Source of the DNA: Nitrospira sp.
GTDB taxonomy: Bacteria > Nitrospirota > Nitrospiria > Nitrospirales > Nitrospiraceae
Length of the DNA stretch: 64,000 nucleotides
NCBI GenBank assembly: GCA_024998625.1
Contig: JACOEL010000012.1
Coordinates: 56,169 to 120,168 of the forward strand
Direction: 5' to 3'
Position 1 is the stretch's first letter. The number at the start of each line of letters is the position of its first letter. Both the position numbers and the translations under genes were made by a program. Below are positions 26,079 through 34,355 of the stretch, in pieces. The notes beneath the pieces are model-generated. The model had not been told where the DNA came from, did not search any database, and saw only the letters and a program-made list of their open reading frames with translations.

Positions 26079-26594
26079 ATGAGCGCGATGACACGATTTA
26101 GGTTGGTGTTTCCGCTCCTCTCACTGGTGCTGGCGCTGCCCATTTCCGATCCACAGGTCCGTGCCGGGGAGGCCGGCAGTTCTCCCAATGTGACCATCAG
26201 CGATGTGCGGGTCCGGCTCTCAGATCATGGCCCCGTGGTCCTGCTCTCGGCGGACGGGAAGAGCATTCCCATCTTTGTCGACCACACGGTGGCCGCCTCC
26301 ATTCAAGCGGCCCTGACCGGCGAGAAACTGCCCCGCCCCCTTTCTCACGACTTGATGCATACGATTCTCGAATCGCTCGGTGGTCGTGTGGTCAGGACCG
26401 TGATTACCCTCAAAGCAGGAACGTATTACGGCAGTTTGACCGTGGCGTTTCAGGGGCAGGAAAAGGTTTTCGACAGCCGATCCTCGGATTCCATTGCCTT
26501 GGCGATTCACTTTCAGGCGCCCATTCTTGTGGGGCGAGACATGTTGGATGCGGTCGGCACGTCGATAGGGGAGCCCAAGCCAGAAGCCTTGTAG
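26079..26594 (+). CDS. Exported bifunctional-nuclease-family (DUF151) protein, 171 aa
   Basis: DUF151/BFN-domain protein. The domain is seen as VLLSADGKSIPIFVDHTVA, RPLSHDLMHTILESLGGRV and FDSRSSDSIALAIHFQAPI, the last being the SR-SDA-ALA-R-P-I pattern with small changes. The family is implicated in non-specific nuclease activity and stress responses, and is usually cytoplasmic. Here the N-terminus MTRFRLVFPLLSLVLALPIS is a clear signal peptide, so this copy is probably periplasmic. The ATG at 26079 follows CAGGAGGGAA, an excellent ribosome site. It appears to be transcribed alone. Confidence 0.82.
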   Translation: MSAMTRFRLVFPLLSLVLALPISDPQVRAGEAGSSPNVTISDVRVRLSDHGPVVLLSADGKSIPIFVDHTVAASIQAALTGEKLPRPLSHDLMHTILESLGGRVVRTVITLKAGTYYGSLTVAFQGQEKVFDSRSSDSIALAIHFQAPILVGRDMLDAVGTSIGEPKPEAL

Positions 26595-26755
26595 TGTCGC
26601 GAACCCTTCCTGCTCGCTGTGCGTCGTTCGCCCTGCTTTCGCAGGACCCTTCCTGCCAAGAAATAGGCAGTGCTGGCGTTTTACGGGGTTCTGGCCTATC
26701 GTACGGGTGATGCGAAGCAGCCCGTGGCTCGACGGGCACGGAGGCCGAATTCACA

Positions 26756-27079
26756 ATGAAGAATCAACGCAAGCATGAACGCGTTCACGTTCAGTTTCGC
26801 AGCCATTTTTCGATGAAGGGGAAGATGCTGGCCGGCGACGGGGATCTGACCGACCTGTCTCCAGGAGGCTGTCGGATTCTCAGCCCCGTGCAGGTTCTGG
26901 TTGGCGCCGAGGTGGAGCTGTGCGTTTTCCCGGGGGACAGTGCCAACCCCATTCTCATTGATGCGGCCACCGTGCGCTGGTGTCGGCCGAACGAATTTGG
27001 TCTCTCGTTCACAAAGATCCGAGTGCCGGTCCAGCGCCAACTGACTGATGTCTGGCGCAAACTCGCCAAGCCCGCCTAG
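26756..27079 (+). CDS. PilZ domain protein, 107 aa
   Basis: Single PilZ domain, a cyclic-di-GMP receptor fold. The RKHERVHVQF segment holds the R-x3-R-like basic motif (here K/R rich, RKHER) and DLSPGGCRI supplies the D-x-S-x2-G motif of the ligand-binding loop. The rest forms the expected beta barrel ending in GLSFTKI. No effector domain is fused. It may tune motility, pili or polysaccharide production through protein contacts. It sits alone between the DUF151 and trpS genes and converges with trpS. Confidence 0.85.
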   Translation: MKNQRKHERVHVQFRSHFSMKGKMLAGDGDLTDLSPGGCRILSPVQVLVGAEVELCVFPGDSANPILIDAATVRWCRPNEFGLSFTKIRVPVQRQLTDVWRKLAKPA

Positions 27080-27123
27080 CAGGCTGTCTTTCCAGCGCGC
27101 GTCATCGCTGGTGCCCCGGTCAC

Positions 27124-28113
27124 TTAGATCTTCATCGCGTCGCGTACTTCGGCCATGGTCTGCGATGAGACAGCCGTGGCGCGGCGGCGTCCGTCTTCGG
27201 CGATCTCGTCCAGGCGCGACGGATGCTGGGTGAGGGTGGCGCGGGCGTCCCACATCGGTGCCAGGCGCTCCACCACGCGATCGGCCACCAGCTTCTTGCA
27301 GTCGATGCACCCGATAGCCGCCTTGCGACAGTCTTGATTGACCTGCTCGATCACCGGCAGCGGTGAGAAAATTTTGTGAAAGTCGTAGACGGGGCAGACA
27401 TCCGGGTTGCCGGGATCGTGGCGTCGCACCCGCGCCGGATCGGTGATCATGGTCTTGATTTTCTGCCGGACCACCGGTTCCGCATCGGAGAGGTTGATGG
27501 CGTTGCCGTAGCTCTTGCTCATCTTGCGTCCGTCCGTGCCCAGGACCTTTGCAAACTTGGTGAGGTGTTCCTGCGGGTCGGGAAACACCGGGCGATAGAG
27601 GCTGTTGAAGCGGCGTGCGAGTTCGCGAGTAAGTTCGAGGTGCGGTAATTGGTCTTTCCCGACCGGCACGAAATCGGGCTTGTAGAGGAGGATGTCCGCG
27701 GCCTGCAGGACCGGGTAACCCAGAAAGCCGTAGGTGCTCAGGTCGCGCTCCTTGATTTCTTCCTGTTTCTCCTTGTAGGTCGGGTTCCGTTCCAGCCAGG
27801 AGACCGGAATGATCATGGAGAACAGCAAATGGAGAATGGCATGGTCCGGCACCTGGGACTGGACGAAGACGGTGGCGCGCTTGGGGTCGATGCCGGCGGC
27901 CAGCCAATCGATCAGCAGTTCCCGTACATATTCTTTGATGCGGCTGGTATCGGCGTAGTTGGAGGACAAGGCATGCCAATCCGCCACGAAGAAAAAACAC
28001 TCGTACTGCTCCTGCAGCGCGTTCCAGTTCTCCAGCGCGCCCAACCAATTGCCAAGGTGGAGCAGGCCGCTTGGCTGCATCCCGCTGAGTACCCGTTTCT
28101 GACCCGTCGTCAT
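27124..28113 (-). CDS. trpS: Tryptophanyl-tRNA synthetase, 329 aa
   Basis: Class Ic aminoacyl-tRNA synthetase that charges tRNA-Trp. The HIGH-type motif is PSGLLHLGNW (about 14-23) and the KMSKS loop is intact (KMSKSYGN, about 196-203). GKDQLPHLELTRELARRFN matches the tryptophan-binding region. Length is normal for the bacterial enzyme. The start has AGGAG about 7 bases upstream. A palindromic repeat element lies just upstream at 28135-28227, which places it in or before the mRNA leader. No attenuator is evident. Confidence 0.96.
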   Translation of the reverse strand: MTTGQKRVLSGMQPSGLLHLGNWLGALENWNALQEQYECFFFVADWHALSSNYADTSRIKEYVRELLIDWLAAGIDPKRATVFVQSQVPDHAILHLLFSMIIPVSWLERNPTYKEKQEEIKERDLSTYGFLGYPVLQAADILLYKPDFVPVGKDQLPHLELTRELARRFNSLYRPVFPDPQEHLTKFAKVLGTDGRKMSKSYGNAINLSDAEPVVRQKIKTMITDPARVRRHDPGNPDVCPVYDFHKIFSPLPVIEQVNQDCRKAAIGCIDCKKLVADRVVERLAPMWDARATLTQHPSRLDEIAEDGRRRATAVSSQTMAEVRDAMKI

Positions 28114-28134
28114 GCCATCACTCCTGTGTTCTCG

Positions 28135-28227
28135 CAGGATGCTGAAAACGTCTACCGGTCTCGATCTTGCCCTGTCTCGGCTCTTCGCTCGCTGCAGCCT
28201 TGCCGGACGGTTCTTGTGAGCATCCTG
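28135..28227. repeat. Palindromic intergenic element, copy B (inverted relative to copy A)
   Basis: Arms CAGGATGCTG (28135) and GTGAGCATCCTG (to 28227) enclose a core whose reverse complement contains CAAGGCTGCAGCGAGCGAAG and GAGCCGAG, matching the core of the element at 6848-6970 with substitutions and a shorter centre. It lies between trpS and the LpoA/LivK-like gene. Confidence 0.72.
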
Positions 28228-28292
28228 AATCGCTGATCGATCTCGCCGAAAATTTCAATGGATCGATTTTCTTACCACCGGCACCGCGCCCG

Positions 28293-30287
28293 TCAGTCCA
28301 GTGGGACGAACTTCCCCTGTTTGACTTGAATCAGAAAGAGCCTGCGATTGAGTGTGCCGTCGGGATTGAACCCGCTGGGGCCGCTCAAGGTCGGCAGGTC
28401 ATGCTGCATCATCAAATAGTCGCGTACGGCCTCTCCGGAGGTCGCACCTCGCCGGATGGCTTCCACGGCCAATCGCGCGGCGTCATAGCCTTGAGCGGCG
28501 AAGAGCGATGGCGTAGCCTGAAATCGCTTGCGATACCGTTCCACAAATTCCTGCACCATCGGACTGCTGCTCTCGGCGAAAAATCCGTCGGCAAAGACGC
28601 CTCCCTCGACGCTTCGATCGGCGACCCGCGCAAAATCCGGCTGATTCCATCCGTTGGCCCCAAGCAACGGAACCGTGATGTCAAAAAACGCCAATTGGGC
28701 TGCCAGCAATCCCACATCCAGCGAACGTCCTGGGATGAAGACCGCGTCGAACCCTGGTGAATAGAGCAGGCGCTTGCCTTTCTTGCCTCCCTGTCTGATC
28801 CCGGTTTTGGCCGGATCGTTGTCGACTTGCACTTCCACGCCGTATTTCTTCAGATCTTCGGCTTTGACCTTGCCGATCACGGCGCGAAAGTCGCTGTCGC
28901 CTTCCTTGTAGGGTTCGCTCACGATTAGCTCTCCGTCCTGTTGCCGGATTTCTTGCGCGAACAAGCGGGCCAGGTCACGGCCGTAGGGAGTGTCGGGATA
29001 GAGGATTGCAAAGCGTTTGAACTGTTGTTCCTTGACCGCGTAGTCCGCCACGCGTTTGGCCTGATGTCCGTACGTGAGCGCCGTGCTGAAGACGTAGTTG
29101 CCGAAACGCCGCAGGTTTGGGACGGTTGCGCTGGGTGTGATGAGCGGAATATGCGTGCGTTCGGCCATTTCCGCCATCACGGGAAGGTTTTTCGACAACA
29201 AGGGACCGATCACGGCGAGCGGTCGATCGTCGGAAAGGACGTTGGAGAGTTCGTCGAGAAAGGCCGCCCGGTCGGATTCCGTATCCTTCACGATCAGGCC
29301 GATGGACGGACTTTCACCGCCGTCCTTCGGTCGTTCCAGCGCGAGTTGAATCCCGTTCAAGACTTCGGTGCCGAACGGTGCCAGCTTTCCGGACATGGGA
29401 AAGATGGCGGCAATGGAATAGGGGTGTGATTTGAACTTTGTCCGTACCACCGCATGGAGGTCGGCCGCTTTTGCGGCATAGGGATGGTTGGGGAAGCGGC
29501 TTAGGAAGAGGCGCAAATCCCGTTCGACCAGATGATCTTCTCCGGCGGCGGTGTGGAGCTCGATGAGCTTGATGGATGCCAGATCTCCCGGAAATGATTT
29601 CGGGTAGGCCTCACGGACGCGCACGAGCGCTGGGGCGTTGAGTTGCTCATTGACGAGTTGTCGGATCTGGCCTTCGGTTTCGTGAACCTGGTCGCCGGCA
29701 TCCAGCGGTATTTCATCCAGCCAGGCTTGAATGGCTCGGAGGTAATCCTTCTTCTGCGCCTGGAATTCGCCCGTGAGCCGCAGCGCATCGCGTTTGATGG
29801 CGGGATCGGCGGAGAGGCTGCGCACTTCGGAGAGCAAGGGGAGCGCCAGGTCGAGATTGCCCGCGCGTGCGTGAGTTTTGGCGAGCAGCAGTTTGGCCCG
29901 ATCGACCAGGTCCGAGCTGGGAAATTCGCCGAGCAGCTGATTGACGTAGCGGACGGTTTCAGCATGTTCCTTCATGCCGAACATGGCGGCAGCCATCAAC
30001 AAGTAGGCGTCGTCGAGGAGGTCCGGCGCAGGTCCGCTTTCGATGAAGCGTCGCAGCATGACCGCTGCGGCTTCCGGTTGTTCCGAGTCGATCAGACGTT
30101 TGGTCTGGTCCAGGACGGACTGGCCGGCGGCAGTCGGTGGTTTCGATTGCTCTGCGCGGGACGGCGCTGGATTCTTTTTGGCCGGGGCTGCCTCACCGAG
30201 CGTGACAAGGCCTGCGAGGAGCGCCACCGCGAGGGCGACGTTGCACGCGCGGAGATGCGGGGCGCGGGGTACTGATCGAGGAACCAT
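28293..30287 (-). CDS. Periplasmic-binding-fold protein with TPR-like N-domain (LpoA / LivK-like), 664 aa
   Basis: Starts with a signal sequence (VALAVALLAGLVTLGEAAPA), followed by a helical tetratricopeptide-like region (about 60-310) and a type I periplasmic-binding domain (about 320-660: YSIAAIFPMSGKLAPFGTE, PLLSKNLPVMAEMAERTHIP, GYDAARLAVEAIRRG). This architecture is shared by LpoA-type activators of penicillin-binding proteins and by LivK-like proteins annotated as PBP activators. It is probably an envelope protein acting on cell-wall synthesis rather than a transporter, as no permease is nearby. The ATG at 30287 has AGGAG upstream; a longer frame from 30515 would overlap the xerD promoter region. 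Confidence 0.8.
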   Translation of the reverse strand: MVPRSVPRAPHLRACNVALAVALLAGLVTLGEAAPAKKNPAPSRAEQSKPPTAAGQSVLDQTKRLIDSEQPEAAAVMLRRFIESGPAPDLLDDAYLLMAAAMFGMKEHAETVRYVNQLLGEFPSSDLVDRAKLLLAKTHARAGNLDLALPLLSEVRSLSADPAIKRDALRLTGEFQAQKKDYLRAIQAWLDEIPLDAGDQVHETEGQIRQLVNEQLNAPALVRVREAYPKSFPGDLASIKLIELHTAAGEDHLVERDLRLFLSRFPNHPYAAKAADLHAVVRTKFKSHPYSIAAIFPMSGKLAPFGTEVLNGIQLALERPKDGGESPSIGLIVKDTESDRAAFLDELSNVLSDDRPLAVIGPLLSKNLPVMAEMAERTHIPLITPSATVPNLRRFGNYVFSTALTYGHQAKRVADYAVKEQQFKRFAILYPDTPYGRDLARLFAQEIRQQDGELIVSEPYKEGDSDFRAVIGKVKAEDLKKYGVEVQVDNDPAKTGIRQGGKKGKRLLYSPGFDAVFIPGRSLDVGLLAAQLAFFDITVPLLGANGWNQPDFARVADRSVEGGVFADGFFAESSSPMVQEFVERYRKRFQATPSLFAAQGYDAARLAVEAIRRGATSGEAVRDYLMMQHDLPTLSGPSGFNPDGTLNRRLFLIQVKQGKFVPLD

Positions 30288-30378
30288 TGACTCCTGTGCA
30301 TGGCGAACGCTCTCGCCGCAAGTGAGGCTACTATAGGAAACAGGTGCGGGGGTGTCAAGGTAACTTGAGGACGATGCG

Positions 30379-30407
30379 TTGTGTTCGGAGGAAGGCTTGG
30401 CTATAGT
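30379..30407 (+). promoter_or_regulatory. Possible promoter of xerD
   Basis: TTGTGT (30379-30384) and TATAGT (30402-30407) are separated by 17 bases, 43 bases before the xerD ATG, in the divergent gap with the LpoA-like gene. Confidence 0.45.
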
Positions 30408-30450
30408 CGTCGCAGCCTGTTCTTCGTCGCATCCAGCGAGGGTATTTGCC

Positions 30451-31401
30451 ATGAGCCGTGAGTCGGAGGACCCGTCCGCGCCGGTTCCGGAGCGACTCCC
30501 ATTGGAGCCGTTCATCGAGCGCTACTGGGATCATGTGCGGATCGCACGGGGCTTGTCGCGCAATACGCTGCTGGCCTATCAGCGGGACGTCGCGAGCTTT
30601 CAATGTTACCTTCGCGATCAGCAGGTCTCTGATGTGCGCGAGATGTCACCTCCGCTGCTGGCCGGATTTCTCGATCATCTGCATCAGTCCGGCCTCGCGT
30701 CGGCGTCCCGCGCGCGTGCGCTTGCCGCAGTCAGAAGTCTCTTCCGCTTTCTGAAGCAGGAGGGGATGATTGTCGCCAACCCGACCGTGAGTTTGCGCAG
30801 CACCTCGCGCGCCCGACGCTTGCCGAAAACGCTCAGTCCCGAGGAGGTGACGCGTCTTCTGGATCTGCCGCCTCGTCCGTTGCCGGAAGATCATCGTGAT
30901 CGCGCGATGGTGGAGGTGCTCTATGCCGCCGGGGTGCGTGTGTCCGAATTGATCTCGCTGCGGGTGGACCAGTGCAATCTGGACGTTGGATATATCGGCA
31001 TTACCGGCAAGGGCGATAAGCAACGTATCGTGCCGATCGGGCGGCCGGCGATTGACGCGTTGCAGGGCTATCTACTCGCTGCGCGACCGGCGTTGCTGAA
31101 ACAGCGGTTGTCACGATTCGTATTCGTGAGCCGTCGCGGCACGCCGCTCACGAGACAGGCGTTCTGGAAATTGCTCCGCGCGCGTGCGTATCGGGCCGGC
31201 ATCGCCAGGATTCCTTCGCCTCATATGCTTCGACATTCCTTCGCCACACACCTGTTGCAACGGGGGGCTGACTTGCGATCCGTGCAGGCGATGTTGGGGC
31301 ATGCCGACATCGCGACGACGCAAATTTATACGCATGTGGACTCGTCACGGTTGAAAAAAGTCCACACTGCGTGTTTCCCGCGCAACAGATCGCGTCGTTG
31401 A
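30451..31401 (+). CDS. xerD: Site-specific tyrosine recombinase XerD, 316 aa
   Basis: Chromosome-dimer resolution recombinase. The N-terminal SAM-like DNA-binding domain (YWDHVRIARGLSRNTLLAYQ) precedes the catalytic domain. The catalytic residues are visible: Arg in AAGVRVSELI, Lys in TGKGDKQRI, H-x-x-R in HMLRHSFATHLL, His in GHADIATTQIYTH, and the nucleophile Tyr at about 293. The C-terminal SSRLKKVH is the Xer tail. XerC and XerD are hard to separate by eye, but length and tail favour XerD. The ATG at 30451 has GAGGG eight bases upstream. It is followed by the tRNA-Val promoter. Confidence 0.9.
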   Translation: MSRESEDPSAPVPERLPLEPFIERYWDHVRIARGLSRNTLLAYQRDVASFQCYLRDQQVSDVREMSPPLLAGFLDHLHQSGLASASRARALAAVRSLFRFLKQEGMIVANPTVSLRSTSRARRLPKTLSPEEVTRLLDLPPRPLPEDHRDRAMVEVLYAAGVRVSELISLRVDQCNLDVGYIGITGKGDKQRIVPIGRPAIDALQGYLLAARPALLKQRLSRFVFVSRRGTPLTRQAFWKLLRARAYRAGIARIPSPHMLRHSFATHLLQRGADLRSVQAMLGHADIATTQIYTHVDSSRLKKVHTACFPRNRSRR

Positions 31402-31487
31402 GTTTCGGCGTTCGCGGCATGGTTGGGGGTCCGCCAGAGAGATTTTGACATTGCGAGAATGCTGCAAGAACAATGCATGATTCTTGG

Positions 31488-31516
31488 TTGACACTGCTTT
31501 GTGGAGTTGATAGCAT
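31488..31516 (+). promoter_or_regulatory. Sigma-70 promoter of tRNA-Val
   Basis: Consensus TTGACA (31488-31493), 17-base spacer, TAGCAT (31511-31516). The tRNA begins 30 bases after the -10 box. Confidence 0.65.
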
Positions 31517-31546
31517 CCGAAAAATCTGCCGGGAGCGAGAAAAATC

Positions 31547-31622
31547 GGGCGGATAGCTCAATTGGGAGAGCGCTGCCCTTACAAGGCAGAGGTCACAGGT
31601 TCGATCCCTGTTCCGCCTACCA
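31547..31622 (+). tRNA. tRNA-Val (anticodon TAC)
   Basis: 76 bases including encoded CCA. The acceptor stem GGGCGGA pairs with TCCGCCT (one G-T pair), the anticodon loop CTTACAA carries TAC, closed by CTGCC/GGCAG, and the T arm is CAGG-TTCGATC-CCTG. A promoter with consensus -35 lies upstream. A 6-bp hairpin (31648-31662) follows. Confidence 0.95.
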
Positions 31623-31756
31623 ATGAAGAAATACAGGGAATTGCGCGTAAGGCATTGCCTTATCCATTAGTAGTGATGTACAAGGGTACACTCTACCGTA
31701 TTTAGACTGTTTGATTCTGAAAATCTGAGTTCTTCTTCCGCCATCTTGGGTTGCGT

Positions 31757-31834
31757 GGGGCCGTCGTTCAGCCTGGTTAGGACGCCAGATTGTCAATCTG
31801 GAAGTCGCGGGTTCAAATCCCGTCGGCCCCGCCA
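31757..31834 (+). tRNA. tRNA-Asp (anticodon GTC)
   Basis: 78 bases including encoded CCA. The acceptor stem GGGGCCG pairs with CGGCCCC, the anticodon loop TTGTCAA carries GTC between CCAGA and TCTGG, and the T arm has GTTCAAAT. It lies 134 bases after tRNA-Val and 72 bases before tolQ. Confidence 0.95.
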
Positions 31835-31906
31835 TTCCCCCAGCTTTTGGTACAATCCATGCTACCGTTTTCATGTGACGCCATGTGAAGGGAAAGGTCT
31901 AGGCTC

Positions 31907-32629
31907 ATGTTCCAATCAGGCGTAATGGGGTTGGTGGGCTCGCTGGGGGCGGTCTCGAAAATCGTTCTCCTGCTGCTCTTTATCGCTTCGATTCTTTCCT
32001 GGGGCGTGATTTTCTACAAATGGCGGACTTTCAAAGCGGCGGATCGCGAGGATCAACGGTTCTTCAGCGCGTTCACGAAGATCCGCGACCTCGATGAACT
32101 GTATCGTCAATCGAAGCGGGCCGACGGCAGCCCGAGCGCGCGTGTGTTTCAGGGCATTATGGATCGCGTCCTGACCGTGTCCGGGGATGGCGCAGTGAGT
32201 GCGTCTCAATCGGCCGGTGCCTCGAAGGATCCGGTGGTGACGATCGATCATCAATACATGGACAAGACCGTGGCCTATCTGGTGCAAAACCAGGTCTCGC
32301 ATTTGGAATCGTACCTGCCCGTGCTGGCCACGACGGGGAACATTACCCCCTTTATCGGACTGTTGGGGACGGTATTGGGCATCATCGACTCGTTTCGTGA
32401 GATCGGGACTCAGGGAACGGCGAGCATCGCGGCTGTGGCGCCCGGCGTGTCCGAAGCGTTGGTGGCGACGGCGGCCGGATTGTTTACCGCCATTCCTGCC
32501 GTGATCTTCTACAATTACTATCTGACGCGAATTCGTAAAACCGTGTTCCGGATCGAGTCATTCACGGTCGAGGCCATGCGATCGTTGCAGACTCGGATGA
32601 AGCAGGCTGCGGTTGGGGGGCAGTTGTGA
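31907..32629 (+). CDS. tolQ: TolQ, proton-channel protein of the Tol-Pal system, 240 aa
   Basis: Inner-membrane MotA/TolQ/ExbB proton-channel protein that, with TolR, uses proton flow to energise TolA. Three membrane segments are seen (about 21-41, 139-160 and 182-203) with the family signature around NITPFIGLLGTVLGIIDSFR, then VAPGVSEALVATAAGLFTAIPA. ExbB is similar, but linkage to tolR, tolA, tolB and pal makes TolQ the clear call. GGGAAAGG lies upstream of the ATG. First gene of the tol operon; it overlaps tolR by 4 bp. Confidence 0.94.
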   Translation: MFQSGVMGLVGSLGAVSKIVLLLLFIASILSWGVIFYKWRTFKAADREDQRFFSAFTKIRDLDELYRQSKRADGSPSARVFQGIMDRVLTVSGDGAVSASQSAGASKDPVVTIDHQYMDKTVAYLVQNQVSHLESYLPVLATTGNITPFIGLLGTVLGIIDSFREIGTQGTASIAAVAPGVSEALVATAAGLFTAIPAVIFYNYYLTRIRKTVFRIESFTVEAMRSLQTRMKQAAVGGQL

Positions 32630-33078
32630 CGTCGGAGACTAGGCACCGGCGGTTCATGGCGGAGATCAATGTGATCCCGCTGGTGGACGTGGTGCTGGTG
32701 TTGCTCGTGATTTTCATGGTGACCGCCCCGATGTTGTATCGCGGGATGGATATCAACCTTCCTAAGTCCGCCAGCAATACGATTAAGCCTGAAGCCAGAG
32801 CGGTTTTGTCCATTGAGCGCGATCAGCGTTTGTATTTGGATAAGGACGCGGTGAGTGTCGTGCAACTCGAGCGGAAGCTTCGGGCCCTGAAGGATCAAAG
32901 CCCCGATGTTTCCCTCTATCTCCGCGCCGATCGGGACGTACCTTACGGGATCGTGGTGCAGGTAATGGACAGTGTGAAGAAAGCCGGGATTGAGAAGCTT
33001 GGTATGGTGACGGAGCCCACAGGTGCCGAACGCGTGAGTGAGTCGGTCGCGACCCCCGCGCAGCCACGCAAAAGGTAG
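32626..33078 (+). CDS. tolR: TolR (ExbD/TolR family), 150 aa
   Basis: Inner-membrane partner of TolQ with one N-terminal membrane segment (INVIPLVDVVLVLLVIFMVT, starting near residue 14) that contains the essential proton-carrying Asp (LVDVVLVLL). The periplasmic domain follows (AVLSIERDQRLYLDKDAVS, VMDSVKKAGIEKLGMVTEP). It starts with GTG overlapping the tolQ stop by 4 bp, so translation is coupled. The tolA-like gene follows after 41 bp. Confidence 0.92.
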   Translation: MTSETRHRRFMAEINVIPLVDVVLVLLVIFMVTAPMLYRGMDINLPKSASNTIKPEARAVLSIERDQRLYLDKDAVSVVQLERKLRALKDQSPDVSLYLRADRDVPYGIVVQVMDSVKKAGIEKLGMVTEPTGAERVSESVATPAQPRKR

Positions 33079-33119
33079 CGGCGCTGCGACTCGCGCGCCA
33101 CACGGTCGTATCGCAAGTC

Positions 33120-34355
33120 ATGACGTTCCAAGCCCTGCCAAGACATACTGCGCTCTTTCTGATCGGGGATGTGGGTGAAGCCGGAAGCAGCCGTCTTCGC
33201 AAGACGGTTGTGGTATCCCTGGTGCTACACCTCTGCCTCTTGGCCGTGATTATGGGTGCCAAGTTCTTTAAGAAAACAGAACGTCCGTTGTCGGCGGTGG
33301 AAGTCTCGTTAGTCACGTTGCCGCCCGTGGAAGCAAAGCCCGAACCGAAAGTTGAAAAAGTCGAGAAGGCGGTTCCGCATTCCACTCCTAAGCCGGTTCA
33401 GTCTGCTCCGATTCCCGTGCCTCCCAAGCCGGTGCAGGCCCCAACACCGCCTCCGATTCCGCCTCCGGTCCAGGCCGCCCCGGTAGCCAAGCCGGCACCA
33501 CCAGCTCCGACACCGGCTCCTGCGCCTCGTTTGCAGGCTCCTGTGCTGGCGGCCCCACAGCCGATTCCGCAGGCTGCGAAGGCGCCTGCTTCCGCCCCCG
33601 TGACCAATCGGGCGGATGTGCTTCGGGATGTGATGAAAGATATCGAGCTGCCGCCGAATGCGCCGCAATACGGCGATCTGGCCCCGATGAAACCGGCAGA
33701 GGTGAAAAAGTCTGCTCAGCCGAAAGTGGGTGGACCCGAGCGATCGGATCTGGATGCGATGCTGAAGAAATTGAACGTGCCCGAGATGGCCGCCGCACAG
33801 ACCGCGCCTCCGCAAGAGCCTCCCAAGCCGGCTGTCACTCCCACGAAGCGCGCCTCTCTCTCCGAAGAGATGAACAACGACCTCGATCGCGAACTGCAGG
33901 ATTTAAAGAAACTGCCATCCCTTCCGCCCATCAAAGTGACTGAGCCGGTGCGGGAGGTGAAGCCGATGTTCCGAGAACCGCAGCCGGTCGCGAGTGCTCC
34001 GCCAGTGACCGCGAGTGTCCCCCGCAGCAAGCCTGAAACCCGGTTGCGCGTGGCGGGGATGCCGGGATCGAATCAATATCTGGCCCGTGTACAGGCAAGA
34101 ATCAGTGGTTTCTGGACGGCGCCGCCGGTCGATATTTCAGGAAAGGCCCTGACCGTCACCGTGCGATTCCGCTTGGAGCGCGATGGCCGGGTGGGGTCGG
34201 TCATCATCGAACAGTCGTCCGGCAACGATTATTATGATATGGCGGCGCAACGGGCCGTGCAGAGTGCGATTCCGTTGCCGCCTTTTCCGCCAGATTTGAC
34301 GGATTCTTACTTTGATGCCCACTTTACTTTTGCCGTAGGCGAGGCTGCAGGATGA
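33120..34355 (+). CDS. tolA: TolA-like / TonB C-terminal-domain protein, 411 aa
   Basis: Envelope-spanning link between TolQR and outer-membrane Pal/TolB. A single membrane segment near residues 28-48 (VVVSLVLHLCLLAVIMGAKF) is followed by a long Pro/Ala/Lys/Val-rich stalk (about 60-320) and a C-terminal TonB/TolA fold (QYLARVQARISGFWTAPPVD, TVRFRLERDGRVGSVIIEQS, AVQSAIPLPPFP). The Pro-rich stalk is more TonB-like than the Ala-helical TolA stalk of E. coli, but the operon position makes TolA the functional call. It overlaps tolB by 4 bp. Confidence 0.85.
   Translation: MTFQALPRHTALFLIGDVGEAGSSRLRKTVVVSLVLHLCLLAVIMGAKFFKKTERPLSAVEVSLVTLPPVEAKPEPKVEKVEKAVPHSTPKPVQSAPIPVPPKPVQAPTPPPIPPPVQAAPVAKPAPPAPTPAPAPRLQAPVLAAPQPIPQAAKAPASAPVTNRADVLRDVMKDIELPPNAPQYGDLAPMKPAEVKKSAQPKVGGPERSDLDAMLKKLNVPEMAAAQTAPPQEPPKPAVTPTKRASLSEEMNNDLDRELQDLKKLPSLPPIKVTEPVREVKPMFREPQPVASAPPVTASVPRSKPETRLRVAGMPGSNQYLARVQARISGFWTAPPVDISGKALTVTVRFRLERDGRVGSVIIEQSSGNDYYDMAAQRAVQSAIPLPPFPPDLTDSYFDAHFTFAVGEAAG

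Noticed and set aside
26696..28048. 450-codon minus-strand frame over trpS and PilZ genes
   Set aside because: Out-of-frame shadow rich in Arg, Gly and Pro; trpS motifs lie in the other frame.
31648..31662. Perfect 6-bp hairpin between the two tRNA genes as a terminator
   Set aside because: No T-run follows and the stem is short; it could be a processing feature, but this is not supported.
31617..31874. Minus-strand open frame of 85 codons containing GPTGFEPATSRLTIW
   Set aside because: It is the reverse translation of tRNA-Asp, a well-known spurious protein signature; the tRNA explains the sequence.
33388..33798. Antisense Pro/Arg-rich frames under the tolA stalk
   Set aside because: Low-complexity stalk codons produce long shadows on the opposite strand.
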